DNA of 64,000 nucleotides from contig NC_017955.1 of assembly GCF_000306785.1 (NCBI RefSeq), positions 4,898,001 through 4,962,000 of the forward strand, written 5' to 3'. Origin of the DNA: Modestobacter italicus (GTDB lineage: Bacteria; Actinomycetota; Actinomycetes; Mycobacteriales; Geodermatophilaceae). This document shows positions 10,192-28,234 of the stretch, piece after piece. Position numbers and translations under genes: made by a program. The notes beneath the pieces were generated by a model. The model was not told the origin of the DNA and searched no databases. It saw nothing but the letters and a program-made list of their open reading frames with translations. Within the stretch, counting starts at the first letter, position 1. Each line of letters opens with the position of its first letter.

Positions 10192-10497
10192 TTACTGGAT
10201 GTTGACGTCGACCGAGGCCGGCAGGTCGATGCGCATCAGCGCGTCGACCGTCTTCGGCGTCGGGTCGAGGATGTCGATGAGCCGCTTGTGCGTACGCATC
10301 TCGAAGTGCTCGCGCGAGTCCTTGTACTTGTGCGGCGAGCGGATGACGCAGTACACGTTCTTCTCCGTCGGCAGCGGCACGGGGCCGACGACGCGCGCTC
10401 CGGTCTTCGTCACCGTGTCCACGATGCGCCGCGCCGAGGCATCGATCGCCTCGTGGTCGTAGGCCTTCAGCCGGATGCGGATCTTCTGTCCCGCCAT
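10192..10497 (-). CDS. rpsJ: 30S ribosomal protein S10 (NusE)
   Basis: The 101-residue protein [19 protein letters not shown] has the signature '[44 protein letters not shown]'. S10 is also NusE: it binds NusG and NusB, linking RNA polymerase to the leading ribosome. It heads the S10 operon. AGGAG lies 12 nt upstream of the ATG, a rather long spacing. The short upstream gap holds the tuf terminator and no obvious -10 box. Confidence 0.98.
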   Translation of the reverse strand: MAGQKIRIRLKAYDHEAIDASARRIVDTVTKTGARVVGPVPLPTEKNVYCVIRSPHKYKDSREHFEMRTHKRLIDILDPTPKTVDALMRIDLPASVDVNIQ

Positions 10498-10577
10498 CGG
10501 TTGTCTTCGCTCCTGCCGATCGGTTGTGAAAGTTCGTGTGGGTCTGTTGACCCGGGGGCCGGGTCTCCCGACCCGGG

Positions 10578-10614
10578 TGACGGGCGGCGGCCGGTGATCG
10601 GCCGCCGCCCGTCA
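10578..10614 (-). terminator. Strong terminator after tuf
   Basis: A perfect 16-bp GC-rich stem (arms 10578-10593 and 10599-10614, loop GTGAT) begins 5 nt after the tuf stop on the minus strand. A second smaller inverted repeat (GGGTC-TCCC-GACCC, 10561-10574) follows. Together they separate the str operon from the S10 operon. Confidence 0.75.
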
Positions 10615-10619
10615 GGGTG

Positions 10620-11813
10620 TCACTTGTTGATCTTGACGACCCGGCCGGCGCCGACGGTGCGGCCACCCTCACGGATGGCGAACCGGAGGCCCTCCTCCAT
10701 GGCGATGGGCTGGATCAGCTCGACCGTCATCTCGGTGTTGTCGCCGGGCATGACCATCTCGGTGCCCGAGGGCAGCGTGACGACGCCGGTGACGTCCGTG
10801 GTGCGGAAGTAGAACTGCGGGCGGTAGTTGTTGAAGAACGGCGTGTGCCGGCCGCCCTCGTCCTTCGAGAGGATGTAGACCGAGCCCTCGAAGTTCGTGT
10901 GCGGGGTGATGGAACCCGGCTTCACGACGACCTGACCGCGCTCGACGTCCTCGCGCTTGATGCCGCGCAGCAGCAGACCGACGTTGTCACCGGCCTGGCC
11001 CTGGTCGAGCAGCTTGCGGAACATCTCGACACCGGTGACCGTCGTCTTCGACGAGGTCGGGCGGATGCCGACGATCTCGATCTCCTCGGAGACCTTGACG
11101 ATGCCGCGCTCCACGCGACCGGTCACGACGGTGCCGCGGCCGGTGATGGTGAAGACGTCCTCGACGGGCATGAGGAACGGCTTGTCGATCTCACGCTCGG
11201 GCTCGGGGATGGCCGAGTCGACGGCGTCCATGAGCTCCATGAGCTTGTCGCCCCACTCGGCGTCGCCCTCGAGGGCCTTGAGCGCGGAGACGCGGACCAC
11301 GGGGACGTCGTCGCCCGGGAACTCGTACTCGCTCAGCAGCTCGCGGACCTCCAGCTCGACGAGCTCGAGGATCTCCTCGTCGTCGACCATGTCGGCCTTG
11401 TTGAGCGCCACGACGATGTAGGGGACGCCGACCTGGCGGGCCAGGAGCACGTGCTCCTTGGTCTGCGGCATCGGGCCGTCGGTCGCCGCGACCACCAGGA
11501 TCGCGCCGTCCATCTGCGCGGCACCGGTGATCATGTTCTTGATGTAGTCGGCGTGCCCGGGGCAGTCGACGTGCGCGTAGTGCCGGTTCTCGGTCTGGTA
11601 CTCCACGTGGGCGATCGAGATCGTGATCCCACGGGCCTTCTCCTCGGGCGCCTTGTCGATCTGGTCGAACGCGGACGCCTCGTTGAGGTTCGGGTACTTG
11701 TCGTGCAGGACCTTGGTGATCGCCGCGGTCAGCGTCGTCTTCCCGTGGTCGATGTGCCCGATGGTGCCGATGTTGACGTGCGGCTTGGTCCGCTCGAACT
11801 TGGCCTTGGCCAC
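10620..11813 (-). CDS. tuf: Elongation factor Tu
   Basis: The 397-residue GTPase [20 protein letters not shown] delivers aminoacyl-tRNA to the A site. The G1 motif GHIDHGKT (19-26), the switch II motif DCPGHADY and the NKADMVD specificity motif are intact. The beta-barrel domains II and III follow ([31 protein letters not shown] and [12 protein letters not shown] at the end). It is the last gene of the str operon, separated from fusA by a 96-nt gap with a hairpin. Confidence 0.99.
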   Translation of the reverse strand: MAKAKFERTKPHVNIGTIGHIDHGKTTLTAAITKVLHDKYPNLNEASAFDQIDKAPEEKARGITISIAHVEYQTENRHYAHVDCPGHADYIKNMITGAAQMDGAILVVAATDGPMPQTKEHVLLARQVGVPYIVVALNKADMVDDEEILELVELEVRELLSEYEFPGDDVPVVRVSALKALEGDAEWGDKLMELMDAVDSAIPEPEREIDKPFLMPVEDVFTITGRGTVVTGRVERGIVKVSEEIEIVGIRPTSSKTTVTGVEMFRKLLDQGQAGDNVGLLLRGIKREDVERGQVVVKPGSITPHTNFEGSVYILSKDEGGRHTPFFNNYRPQFYFRTTDVTGVVTLPSGTEMVMPGDNTEMTVELIQPIAMEEGLRFAIREGGRTVGAGRVVKINK

Positions 11814-11873
11814 TGGGTTCCTCTCTTCGTGTGGTTCGCAGTCGTACGCGAGTCTGTGGGTGCGGGCGGTGCT

Positions 11874-11904
11874 CGCCGGCCGCGGGGGTCACCCGCGGCC
11901 GGCG
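11874..11904 (-). terminator. Hairpin between fusA and tuf
   Basis: A 13-bp perfect stem (arms 11874-11886 and 11892-11904; loop GGTCA) starts 5 nt after the fusA stop. No T-run follows. It may be a partial terminator, or a processing or stability structure that lets tuf be expressed differently from fusA. Confidence 0.55.
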
Positions 11905-11909
11905 GTTCG

Positions 11910-14009
<2,100 letters not shown>

Positions 14010-14096
14010 TACGTCACTCCTCTTCTTCCTCGTCCGCGCGCGGTGCTCGGGGATCGCCCGGGGTCACCGCGGGCAGCGGCTGCTGGTGGACTGCCG

Positions 14097-14567
14097 TCAC
14101 CAGCGGTAGTGCGCGAAGGCCTTGTTCGACTCGGCCATCTTGTGGGTGTCCTCGCGACGCTTGACCGCGGCGCCCAGACCGTTGCTGGCGTCCAGCAGCT
14201 CGTTCATGAGGCGCTCGGTCATCGTCTTCTCGCGACGGCCGCGGCTGTACTGGATGAGCCAGCGCAGGCCGAGGGTCGTGCTGCGGGAGGCGCGGACCTC
14301 GATCGGCACCTGGTAGGTCGCACCACCGACGCGGCGGCTGCGGACCTCGAGGGCCGGCTTGACGTTGTCCAGCGCCCGCTTGAGCGTGACCACCGGGTCG
14401 GTGTCGTTCTTGGCACGGACGCCCTCGAGGGCGCCGTAGACGATCGCCTCGGCGACCGAGCGCTTGCCGTCGACGAGCACCTTGTTCACCAGCTGGGTCA
14501 CCAGCGGCGACTGGTACACCGGGTCGGCGACGAGCGGACGACGGGGAGCGGGTCCCTTGCGAGGCAT
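14097..14567 (-). CDS. rpsG: 30S ribosomal protein S7
   Basis: The 156-residue protein [21 protein letters not shown] has the S7 signature '[29 protein letters not shown]' and '[16 protein letters not shown]'. S7 nucleates assembly of the 30S head and, in E. coli, autoregulates the str operon. It begins one nucleotide after the rpsL stop. Confidence 0.99.
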   Translation of the reverse strand: MPRKGPAPRRPLVADPVYQSPLVTQLVNKVLVDGKRSVAEAIVYGALEGVRAKNDTDPVVTLKRALDNVKPALEVRSRRVGGATYQVPIEVRASRSTTLGLRWLIQYSRGRREKTMTERLMNELLDASNGLGAAVKRREDTHKMAESNKAFAHYRW

Positions 14568-14568
14568 G

Positions 14569-14943
14569 TCAGCTCTTCTCCTTCTTCGCGCCGTACCGGC
14601 TGCGAGCCTGCTTGCGGTTGCGGACGCCCTGGGTGTCCAGCGAGCCGCGGATGATCTTGTAGCGCACGCCCGGCAGGTCCTTCACGCGGCCGCCGCGCAC
14701 GAGCACCATGGAGTGCTCCTGCAGGTTGTGGCCGACGCCCGGGATGTAGGCGGTCACCTCGATGCCGCTGGTCAGCCGGACGCGGGCGACCTTGCGCAGC
14801 GCCGAGTTCGGCTTCTTCGGGGTCGTGGTGTACACGCGGGTGCACACCCCGCGGCGCTGGGGAGAACCCTTGAGCGCCGGGGTCTTGGTCTTCTCGACCT
14901 TGTCCTCGCGGCCCTTGCGGACCAGCTGGTTGATCGTGGGCAT
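14569..14943 (-). CDS. rpsL: 30S ribosomal protein S12
   Basis: The 124-residue protein [20 protein letters not shown] is standard S12. The decoding-centre segments [14 protein letters not shown] and [12 protein letters not shown] are wild type. The two lysines whose replacement gives streptomycin resistance, K43 and K88, are both present, so a streptomycin-sensitive target is predicted. It is the first gene of the str operon. An upstream open-frame extension is non-coding leader. Confidence 0.99.
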   Translation of the reverse strand: MPTINQLVRKGREDKVEKTKTPALKGSPQRRGVCTRVYTTTPKKPNSALRKVARVRLTSGIEVTAYIPGVGHNLQEHSMVLVRGGRVKDLPGVRYKIIRGSLDTQGVRNRKQARSRYGAKKEKS

Positions 14944-15584
14944 GGGTGGCCTGGATCTCCTACCTGCGCTGGGTCGTGCTGTGGATGTGGTGCGTGCCTG
15001 TGTGTGCCCGGTCGCCCGGCCCGTCCGATTCTGGCCGTGACCCACCGTCCGGCCCCCGCGCTCGGGCGTGTTGCCCCTCGCGAGAACCGGCCAGCTGATC
15101 GAGCCGGACTCGTCGCCCCTCGCCGTTCGGCGCGGCCACACCACCTTGCGATGGCCCCGTCGTGGACGGGCGTGGCCCCTGTCGGCCGGCCGGTCGAGAG
15201 GACCGTGGGCGTCGAGGTGCACCGCGAACAGGAGCAGGCCCAGGACACCCTGGGCACAGCTGACCACAGTACCCGGCCCTCTCGACCCGGTCAAAGCCGG
15301 GTCGACATGCTGCCGCGCACCGGACCAGCCGGTCTGCCTGGTACCAACCGCGACCGGTGGTGGACCATTCCCCCGTGCGCGCTGGGCGCGGGGAGGTGCC
15401 GGGAGGTCCCTGCCGGGAAGGTACCGGACGGCGCCCGTGGCCGGGAACACCCCGCGCGCTCGCCGCGTCCCCGCACCGACCCTGCTCGGGCTGCTCCTGT
15501 CGGACCCCGGCCCTACCGTCGGTGGTGAACCGCTCACGACCGGCTCCCAGGCCGTGACCCGCCCAGCTGCCCGGAGGTACCGCC
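14944..15584. other. Intergenic region between rpsL and the divergent protease gene
   Basis: I see no credible gene in these 641 bp; the open frames here are GC-rich shadows lacking a ribosome-binding site. On the minus strand the stretch holds the str promoter (15266-15294) and a leader of about 315 nt that could hold regulatory structure. On the plus side it holds the GGAGGT ribosome-binding site at 15573-15578 and a weak TACCGT -10-like hexamer (15513-15518) for the protease gene. Confidence 0.6.
15266..15294 (-). promoter_or_regulatory. Predicted promoter of the str operon
   Basis: The minus strand reads TTGACC (15294-15289), a 17-nt spacer, then TACTGT (15271-15266). This is a near-consensus housekeeping (HrdB/SigA-type) promoter. 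Transcription would start near 15259, giving an approximately 315-nt untranslated leader before rpsL. Expression of the str operon from here fits the lack of any other strong motif in the gap. Confidence 0.65.
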
Positions 15585-16574
15585 GTGCTCCCCGACTCCG
15601 CCCGTGAACTGAAGGCCCGGTTGTCCCAGCGGCTGACCGAGGCGCCCACCGCGGTCGCCAGCTCCCTGGGCGGCGCCACCCGGTGGAGCGGCGTGGCGCT
15701 CGGCCTCGCCCCGGTGGGTGGCGGTCAGGTCCACCTGGCGATCCGGCTCGTCGAGCAGGCCGACGCCGACGTGGTGCTCGCCGGTCTCGATGCTGCGGCC
15801 CGGGCGGAGGTCGACGTCCGGGTGATAGGGCCGGTGCGCCCGCTGTCCTCCCCCACCGGGTACACCCCGACCGAGCTGCAGCAGCGGGTGCGCCCGCTCC
15901 GGCCGGGCCTGTCGGTCAGCCACCCCGACGTCTCGGCCGGGACCCTGGGCGGGTTCGTCCGCCGGCCGGGCAGCGAGGGGCTCCTGGAGCTGTCCAACAA
16001 CCACGTCCTGGCCAACAGCGACGCGGCGACCGAGGGCGACCCGGTGCTGCAGCCCGGGGTGGCCGACGGCGGCACACCCGAGGACCGGGTCGGGACGCTG
16101 GCGGCCTTCGTCAGGCTGAGCGCCGATCCCGGCAACCTGGTCGACGCCGCGGTCGCCGCCCTGGACGCCGGTGTGGCGGCCGACCCCGCCGACTACCCCG
16201 GGGGCGCCCTGCTGCCCGCCGTCGCCGCCCCGGACGACGTCGACCCCGACGAGCTGGTGGAGAAGCTGGGCCGCACGACCGGCCACACCCGCGGCCGGAT
16301 CACCGCCGTGGAGGTCGACGGCGTGGGGGTCCAGTACGACGACGGCGTGCACACCTTCGACGACCAGGTGGAGATCGAGGGCCTCACCGGGGCGTTCAGC
16401 GCCGGCGGCGACAGCGGCTCGGTGATCTGGCGCAGCCGCGACCGCGCTCCCCTGGGGCTGCTGTTCGCCGGCTCCACCGAGGGCGGCAGCGCGGGCGGCG
16501 GGGTCACCTTCGCCAACCCGCTGGCCACAGTGCTGCGCGAGCTCGGGGTGGAGTGGGTGTCCAGCGCGGGCTGA
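15585..16574 (+). CDS. Trypsin-fold serine protease-like protein (NAL1-like)
   Basis: The 329-residue protein starts at GTG 15585 with GGAGGT 6 nt upstream. There is no signal peptide or membrane segment. The C-terminal two thirds show a probable S1-type catalytic triad: H140 in [11 protein letters not shown]187 in [10 protein letters not shown] and S277 in [10 protein letters not shown]. The 'NNHV' and 'GDSGS' contexts resemble the NAL1/DegP-like cytosolic protease family. Residues 25-86 form a separate small module ending [10 protein letters not shown] that recurs in the next gene. Substrate unknown; triad assignment is by motif only. Confidence 0.75.
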   Translation: MLPDSARELKARLSQRLTEAPTAVASSLGGATRWSGVALGLAPVGGGQVHLAIRLVEQADADVVLAGLDAAARAEVDVRVIGPVRPLSSPTGYTPTELQQRVRPLRPGLSVSHPDVSAGTLGGFVRRPGSEGLLELSNNHVLANSDAATEGDPVLQPGVADGGTPEDRVGTLAAFVRLSADPGNLVDAAVAALDAGVAADPADYPGGALLPAVAAPDDVDPDELVEKLGRTTGHTRGRITAVEVDGVGVQYDDGVHTFDDQVEIEGLTGAFSAGGDSGSVIWRSRDRAPLGLLFAGSTEGGSAGGGVTFANPLATVLRELGVEWVSSAG

Positions 16575-16592
16575 GGAGCGCATCATGGGGCG

Positions 16593-16808
16593 ATGACCGA
16601 CCGCGCGAGTGCCCGGGCCGCCAAGACCGCGCTGGCCGCCCGCCTCGCCGCCGACCCCGGCGTCGCGGCGGTCGGGCTGGCGCGGCAGGACGCCGAGTAC
16701 GTCGTCCGGGTCGACCTGACCGAGGCAGGCGTCGGCAGCCGGGTGCCGCGGGACGTCGACGGCGTCCGCGTCGTGACGCACGTGATCGGCACCGTCCGCC
16801 CGCTGTAG
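16593..16808 (+). CDS. Small protein resembling the N-terminal module of the neighbouring protease
   Basis: A 71-residue protein (MTDRASARAAKTALAARLAA) lies 18 nt downstream of the protease gene and is probably co-transcribed. Its end, DGVRVVTHVIGTVRPL, parallels [12 protein letters not shown] at residues 76-86 of the protease, and its middle (AAVGLARQDAEYVVRVDL) parallels the protease's GVALGL...VHLAIRL. I read it as a free-standing copy of that N-terminal domain, perhaps a regulator, inhibitor or scaffold partner. Real coding is supported by the tight spacing and the similarity; function is unknown. Confidence 0.65.
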   Translation: MTDRASARAAKTALAARLAADPGVAAVGLARQDAEYVVRVDLTEAGVGSRVPRDVDGVRVVTHVIGTVRPL

Positions 16809-16834
16809 GGACGCCCAAGCCCCTGCGCGACCGG

Positions 16835-16846
16835 TAGCCTCCGCGG
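16835..16846 (+). promoter_or_regulatory. -10 box for a leaderless transcript of the F420-dependent oxidoreductase
   Basis: TAGCCT (16835-16840) is followed by exactly six bases and then the ATG at 16847, with no ribosome-binding site. This is the usual layout of actinobacterial leaderless promoters (TANNNT, six bases, start codon). No good -35 is visible. Confidence 0.55.
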
Positions 16847-17887
16847 ATGCGCATCGGGATCCAGGCCAGCTACAGCGGGGACTTCAAGCAGACGGCGGCG
16901 GCGATCCGCGACCTGGAGGCCGCCGGGCTCGACGTCGCCATGGTCGCCGAGGTCTACACGTTCGACGCGGTGAGCCAGCTGGGCTACCTGGCGGCCGTCA
17001 CCGAGCGGGTCGAGCTGATGAGCGGCATCTTCCCCATCTACAGCCGCACGCCGGCGCTCATCGCGATGACCGCTGCGGGGCTGGACTTCGTCTCGGACGG
17101 CCGGTTCACCCTGGGCCTCGGGGCGTCGGGCCCTCAGGTCATCGAGGGCTGGCACGGTGTCCCCTACGACGCCCCGCTGCAGCGCACCCGCGAGATCATC
17201 GAGATCTGCCGGCAGGTGTGGCGCCGGGAGCGGCTGGAGCACGCCGGCCCGAAGTACACCGTGCCGCTGCCGGCCGACCAGGGCACCGGCCTGGGCAAGC
17301 CGCTCAAGCTGATCAACACCCCGGTCCGGGACCGGATCCCGGTGCTGCTGGCCGCGCTCGGCCCGAAGAACGTCGAGCTGGCCGCCGAGATCGCCGAGAA
17401 GTGGGAGCCGATCTTCTTCCACCCGGAGCGCGCCGACGAGGTCTGGGGCGCCTCGCTCGCGGCGGGTCGGGCCAAGCGCGACCCTGCGCTGGGCGACCTC
17501 GACGTCGTCGTCGGTGTCCCGGTGGCGATCGGTGAGGACGTAGACCACCTGATCGAGGCCGTCCGGCCGGGGATCGCCCTCTACGTCGGCGGCATGGGCG
17601 CCAAGGGCAAGAACTTCTACAACGACCTGGCCCGCCGCTACGGCTACGAGGCCGAGGCGGAGACCATCCAGGACCTCTACCTGGCCGGGCGCAAGGACGA
17701 GGCGGCCGCGGCCGTGCCGGCCGACCTGGTGCGGGCGACGTCCTTGATCGGGCCGGAGTCCTACGTCGCCGAGCGGATCGCGGCCTTCGCCGCGGCCGGG
17801 GTCACCACGATCAACGTGCAGCCGATGGACGACAGCCGCGAGAACCGCCTCCGCACCGTGGAGACCATGCGCCGCCTGGCCGGCTGA
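16847..17887 (+). CDS. LLM class F420-dependent oxidoreductase
   Basis: The 346-residue luciferase-like TIM-barrel protein starts MRIGIQASYSGDFKQTAAAI. Residues 60-110 (SGIFPIYSRTPALIAMTAAGLDFVSDGRFTLGLGASGPQVIEGWHGVPYD) match the F420-binding LLM family also seen in mycobacteria, including the 'LGLGASGPQV' turn. The C-terminus VTTINVQPMDDSRENRLRTVETM is conserved in that family. It reduces or oxidises an unknown substrate with coenzyme F420; the substrate cannot be read from the sequence. It is convergent with rpoC. Confidence 0.85.
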   Translation: MRIGIQASYSGDFKQTAAAIRDLEAAGLDVAMVAEVYTFDAVSQLGYLAAVTERVELMSGIFPIYSRTPALIAMTAAGLDFVSDGRFTLGLGASGPQVIEGWHGVPYDAPLQRTREIIEICRQVWRRERLEHAGPKYTVPLPADQGTGLGKPLKLINTPVRDRIPVLLAALGPKNVELAAEIAEKWEPIFFHPERADEVWGASLAAGRAKRDPALGDLDVVVGVPVAIGEDVDHLIEAVRPGIALYVGGMGAKGKNFYNDLARRYGYEAEAETIQDLYLAGRKDEAAAAVPADLVRATSLIGPESYVAERIAAFAAAGVTTINVQPMDDSRENRLRTVETMRRLAG

Positions 17888-17945
17888 CCTCTGGTGGGCC
17901 CCGGGACACCCGGGCGTTCCGTCACGTGACGGCGGACGGAAGCAA

Positions 17946-17981
17946 AGAGGGCCCCGGGAGCAGTTGCTCCCGGGGCCCTCT
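17946..17981. terminator. Bidirectional terminator between the LLM oxidoreductase and rpoC
   Basis: A perfect 17-bp stem (AGAGGGCCCCGGGAGCA, 17946-17962, against 17965-17981) lies between the two convergent genes, 18 nt from the rpoC stop. On the minus strand it is followed by TTTGCTT, giving the better tail for rpoC. Confidence 0.8.
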
Positions 17982-17999
17982 CGTCACTCACTCAGCGCA

Positions 18000-21899
<3,900 letters not shown>

Positions 21900-21952
21900 T
21901 CGATGTACCCCTTTCCGGGGCTAGTTCTTCGCTTCTTTTCGAAAGGTGTGGT

Positions 21953-21986
21953 GCCGGCCGGCCCTGACTGGTCAGGGCCGGCCGGC
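21953..21986 (-). terminator. Intercistronic hairpin between rpoB and rpoC
   Basis: A perfect 16-bp stem (GCCGGCCGGCCCTGAC, 21953-21968, against 21971-21986) starts 6 nt after the rpoB stop and precedes the rpoC ribosome-binding site. rpoB and rpoC must be made in similar amounts, so this is more likely a processing or stability element, or a weak attenuator, than a full terminator. Confidence 0.5.
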
Positions 21987-21992
21987 TGCCGA

Positions 21993-25487
<3,495 letters not shown>

Positions 25488-25680
25488 GATGCGTCCTTCC
25501 AAGGACCTCACGACGTGCGGGCGGGTGCTTTTCGTCCTGGGTCGTCGTCGGTATCGGCGAGGCTGACCGCGGATGCCGATCCCGCCAGAGGCGTCAACAC
25601 GAGGTGGCCCGGAGCCGTTCCCGGGCACCCCTGGTGACCCGTGTCGGCGGGTTGGCAGTCAGAGGGCAGCGCAACAGGAG

Positions 25681-25709
25681 ACCCTACCCCTGCTACGCGC
25701 CGCTGTCCA
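25681..25709 (-). promoter_or_regulatory. Predicted rpoBC promoter
   Basis: The minus strand shows TGGACA (25709-25704), a 17-nt spacer and TAGGGT (25686-25681). This matches 5 of 6 bases of the -35 consensus and the TANNNT -10. It would give an approximately 187-nt leader before the rpoB TTG. A dedicated rpoBC promoter downstream of rplJL is also known in other actinobacteria. Confidence 0.55.
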
Positions 25710-25909
25710 CGTCGGCTGCCGGGTCGGCCGGTGCCCCACCCCGAGGGGTGGCCGGCGCCACCGGTGCCAGGGCGGGGCGACGCCTCCGCGAGGAGGGCCG
25801 GGCCGCCCGCGGAGCGGGGAGCGAGGTCGGTCGCAGCAGATGATGCCAGTGCCTCCCCGGTACGGACAGCCACGGCGCGCGAGTGTCTTCGAGCGGGGCC
25901 CCCGGCACG

Positions 25910-25949
25910 CAGCAGGGGCCGCCCTCCGGGAGGAGGACGGCCCCTGCTG
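25910..25949 (-). terminator. Terminator hairpin downstream of rplL (distal)
   Basis: Perfect 12-bp outer stem (CAGCAGGGGCCG / CGGCCCCTGCTG) with a further internal CCTCC/GGAGG pairing, 75 nt past the rplL stop. It is probably the main terminator of rplJL ahead of the rpoB promoter. Confidence 0.65.
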
Positions 25950-25969
25950 GGAACGCGGGGTGGTGCGGT

Positions 25970-26016
25970 GCCCGGCTCAGCGAGCCGGGCGGGCCCCGGC
26001 GGTCGAGACCGCCGGG
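25970..26016 (-). terminator. Tandem hairpins immediately after rplL
   Basis: Two stems lie in a row. CCCGGCGGTC/GACCGCCGGG (25995-26004 with 26007-26016) is 7 nt after the rplL stop, followed by GCCCGGCT/AGCCGGGC (25970-25977 with 25983-25990). They may terminate or protect the rplL mRNA end. Confidence 0.55.
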
Positions 26017-26023
26017 CGGGGGG

Positions 26024-26413
26024 TCACTTGACGGTGACGGTGGCGCCGGCGCCCTCGAGAGAGGCCTTGGCCTTCTCGGCGGCGTCCTTGGCGACCTTCT
26101 CCAGGACGGGCTTGGGCGCGTTGTCGACCAGGTCCTTGGCCTCCTTGAGGCCGAGCGAGGTCAGCGTGCGCACCTCCTTGATGACCTGGATCTTCTTGTC
26201 GCCGGCAGCCTCGAGGATGACGTCGAACTCGTCCTGCTCGGCGGCGGCCTCGGGGGCAGCGCCACCGCCGACGGGGCCGGCGGCCGCGACGGCGACGGGG
26301 GCAGCGGCGGTGACGTCGAAGGTCTCCTCGAACTGCTTCACGAAGTCGGACAGCTCCAGGAGGGTCATCTCCTTGAAGGCGTCGAGCAGTTCGTCGGAAG
26401 AGAGCTTGGCCAT
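26024..26413 (-). CDS. rplL: 50S ribosomal protein L7/L12
   Basis: The 129-residue stalk protein [20 protein letters not shown] has the N-terminal dimerisation domain, an Ala/Gly/Pro hinge ([20 protein letters not shown], about residues 36-55) and the C-terminal factor-binding domain ([20 protein letters not shown], then [24 protein letters not shown]). It recruits elongation factors and is normally present in several copies per ribosome. It lies 19 nt after rplJ. Confidence 0.99.
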   Translation of the reverse strand: MAKLSSDELLDAFKEMTLLELSDFVKQFEETFDVTAAAPVAVAAAGPVGGGAAPEAAAEQDEFDVILEAAGDKKIQVIKEVRTLTSLGLKEAKDLVDNAPKPVLEKVAKDAAEKAKASLEGAGATVTVK

Positions 26414-26432
26414 GGTGTCTCCTTGAAGGGGG

Positions 26433-27047
26433 TCAGTCGGTGCTGGCCGCGGAGTCCGCGGCAGCATCGGTGGTGTCGGGGGTGGTGTCAGCAGCAGCGG
26501 TGTCGTCGGCGGCGGGAGCGGAGGCGCCCTCGGCGGACTCCTTCTTCTCCTGCAGCGCGGCGGCCAGCCGGGCGACCTGCGACAGCGGGGCCTGGAACAG
26601 CCCGGCGGCCTTGGTGAGGTTGCCCTTCATCGCGCCGGCCAGCTTGGCCAGCAGGACCTCACGGGGCTCGACGTCGGCGAGGCGCGAGACCTCGGCTGCG
26701 TCGACCGTGCGGCCCTCGACCACGCCACCCTTGATGACGAGCAGGGGGTTGGCGCGGCTGAAGTCGCGGATGGCCTTCGCGGCCTCGACCGGGTCGCCCT
26801 CGATGAAGGCGATCGCGGTGGGGCCGGTGAGCAGCGGAGCCAGGTCGGTGTGGCCGACCGAGTCCGCGGCCCGCTTCGTCAGGGTGTTCTTGACGACGGC
26901 GTAGCTGCTGCCCGCACCGAGGGAACGGCGCAGCTGGGTCAGCTGCGCCACGGTCAGCCCGCGGTACTCGGTGAGCACGGCCGCGCTGGAGTTGTTGAAC
27001 CGCTCGGTGATCTCCTCGATCACCGCGGCCTTCGCCTGCGTGGGCAT
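26433..27047 (-). CDS. rplJ: 50S ribosomal protein L10
   Basis: The 204-residue protein [20 protein letters not shown] carries the L10 rRNA-binding domain ([32 protein letters not shown]) and the helix that binds L7/L12 dimers (near [14 protein letters not shown]). About 30 residues of Ala/Asp/Thr tail are extra ([20 protein letters not shown]). The true start is ATG 27047; the frame upstream runs through the leader. L10 with L12 usually represses its own mRNA through the leader. Confidence 0.97.
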   Translation of the reverse strand: MPTQAKAAVIEEITERFNNSSAAVLTEYRGLTVAQLTQLRRSLGAGSSYAVVKNTLTKRAADSVGHTDLAPLLTGPTAIAFIEGDPVEAAKAIRDFSRANPLLVIKGGVVEGRTVDAAEVSRLADVEPREVLLAKLAGAMKGNLTKAAGLFQAPLSQVARLAAALQEKKESAEGASAPAADDTAAADTTPDTTDAAADSAASTD

Positions 27048-27443
27048 GGGCCTCCTCTCGTCTGTCGGGCGACCGCCGGCGGCGTGCGCCTGCCGCGATC
27101 GAGGGCCCGGAGACGAGGAACGCCCCGGCGCAGTGCGCACGGGGCGAGGGACGGGCCGGGCCTGGGGCGAGCCCGAGCCGCGACGCGTTCGTCGTACCGT
27201 CCACCTGCGCGGGTCGTCCGGACATCCGGACCTTCGATCGCACGCGGACGTGCGACGACCATGCGGTCTTGGGGGGAACGCCGACAAGAGTACGCCATCC
27301 GGGAGCGCGCCCGCCAACGCCCCCGGGACGACGGACGGCGCCGCCCCCGGAGGGGCGACGCCGTCAACGTCACAGGGCTTCGCCCGGCCTCGTCCAGAGG
27401 CTCACCCCGAGCGTGCGAGGGGTGAGGAGGACGAGGTGTTTCT
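27048..27443 (-). promoter_or_regulatory. rplJ leader region with predicted promoter and likely L10 autoregulatory RNA
   Basis: No gene is visible. Repeat copy A occupies 27388-27436 at the rplA end. A possible promoter is TTGGCG (27317-27312), a 19-nt spacer and TACTCT (27292-27287) on the minus strand, which would give a leader of about 233 nt before rplJ. Long rplJ leaders with an L10-L12 binding fold are known in many bacteria. I could not fold this one by eye, so that role is inferred from position. Confidence 0.45.
27388..27436 (-). repeat. Dispersed hairpin repeat, copy A (after rplA)
   Basis: Read on the minus strand: outer arm CCTCGTCC, 2 nt, inner arm CTCACCCC, loop TCGCACGCTC, inner arm GGGGTGAG, 5 nt, outer arm GGACGAGG. 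It starts 7 nt after the rplA stop and probably terminates rplKA. It shares its exact geometry with copies at 28235, 34661 and 48285. Confidence 0.85.
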
Positions 27444-28163
27444 TCAGACGGAGGGCTCGTCCACCAGCAGGTTGCGGGTGCGGTTCGGGTCGACCGGGAT
27501 GCCCGGGCCCATGGTGGTCGAGACGGTGACCTTCTTGACGTAGCGGCCCTTGGCGGCCGACGGCTTGGCGCGGAGCACCTCGTCGAGCGCGGCGGCGTAG
27601 TTCTCCACCAGCTTGGCCTCGTCGAAGGAGGTCTTGCCGATCACCAGGTGCAGGTTGGCCTGCTTGTCGACGCGGAAGTTGATCTTCCCGCCCTTGATGT
27701 CGTTGACGGCCTTGGTGACGTCGGGGGTCACGGTGCCGGTCTTCGGGTTCGGCATCAGGCCGCGGGGGCCGAGGATGCGGGCGATCCGGCCGACCTTGGC
27801 CATCTGGTCCGGCGTCGCGATGGCGGCGTCGAAGTCGAGGAAGCCGCCCTGGATCCGCTCGATCAGGTCGTCGGAGCCCACGACGTCGGCGCCGGCGGCC
27901 TCGGCCTGGGCGGCCTTGTCGCCGGTGGCGAAGACGATGACGCGGGCGGTCTTGCCGGTGCCGTGCGGCAGGTTGACCGTGCCGCGGACCATCTGGTCGG
28001 CCTTGCGGGGGTCGACCCCGAGGCGGATCGCGACCTCGACGGTGGCGTCGTACTTCGTGGTCGAGGTCTGCTTGGCGAGGCCGGCGGCCTGCAGCGGGCT
28101 GTAGAGCGTGCTGTCGTCGACGAGCTCGGCGACCTTGCGGTAGTTCTTGCCGTGCTTGGCCAT
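27444..28163 (-). CDS. rplA: 50S ribosomal protein L1
   Basis: The 239-residue protein [20 protein letters not shown] has the L1 signature '[25 protein letters not shown]' and the closing '[19 protein letters not shown]'. It forms the L1 stalk that moves E-site tRNA, and in E. coli it represses the rplKA mRNA. The ATG at 28163 has AAGGAG seven nucleotides upstream. The 127-nt gap to rplK contains repeat copy B. Confidence 0.98.
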   Translation of the reverse strand: MAKHGKNYRKVAELVDDSTLYSPLQAAGLAKQTSTTKYDATVEVAIRLGVDPRKADQMVRGTVNLPHGTGKTARVIVFATGDKAAQAEAAGADVVGSDDLIERIQGGFLDFDAAIATPDQMAKVGRIARILGPRGLMPNPKTGTVTPDVTKAVNDIKGGKINFRVDKQANLHLVIGKTSFDEAKLVENYAAALDEVLRAKPSAAKGRYVKKVTVSTTMGPGIPVDPNRTRNLLVDEPSV

Positions 28164-28234
28164 GGTGGTGCTCCTTCCCCCGGAACGGGGTCGTGTGGTG
28201 AACGGGCCTGGCCGGCCCTCCCACAGTGAAAGGA

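Larger units (their letters stand above)
25488..26023. other. Intergenic region rplL to rpoB
   Basis: These 536 bp hold no credible gene. From right to left on the minus strand they carry the rplL terminator hairpins (26016-25995, 25990-25970, 25949-25910), then a predicted rpoB promoter (25709-25681) and a leader of about 187 nt ending in the GGAAGGA site of rpoB. Small open frames on both strands are GC-skew artefacts. Confidence 0.6.

Noticed and set aside
14569..15537. Reading rpsL with a 200-residue N-terminal extension
   Set aside because: S12 never has this, the extension is a Pro/Arg-rich run through leader DNA, and the ATG at 14943 gives a canonical protein.
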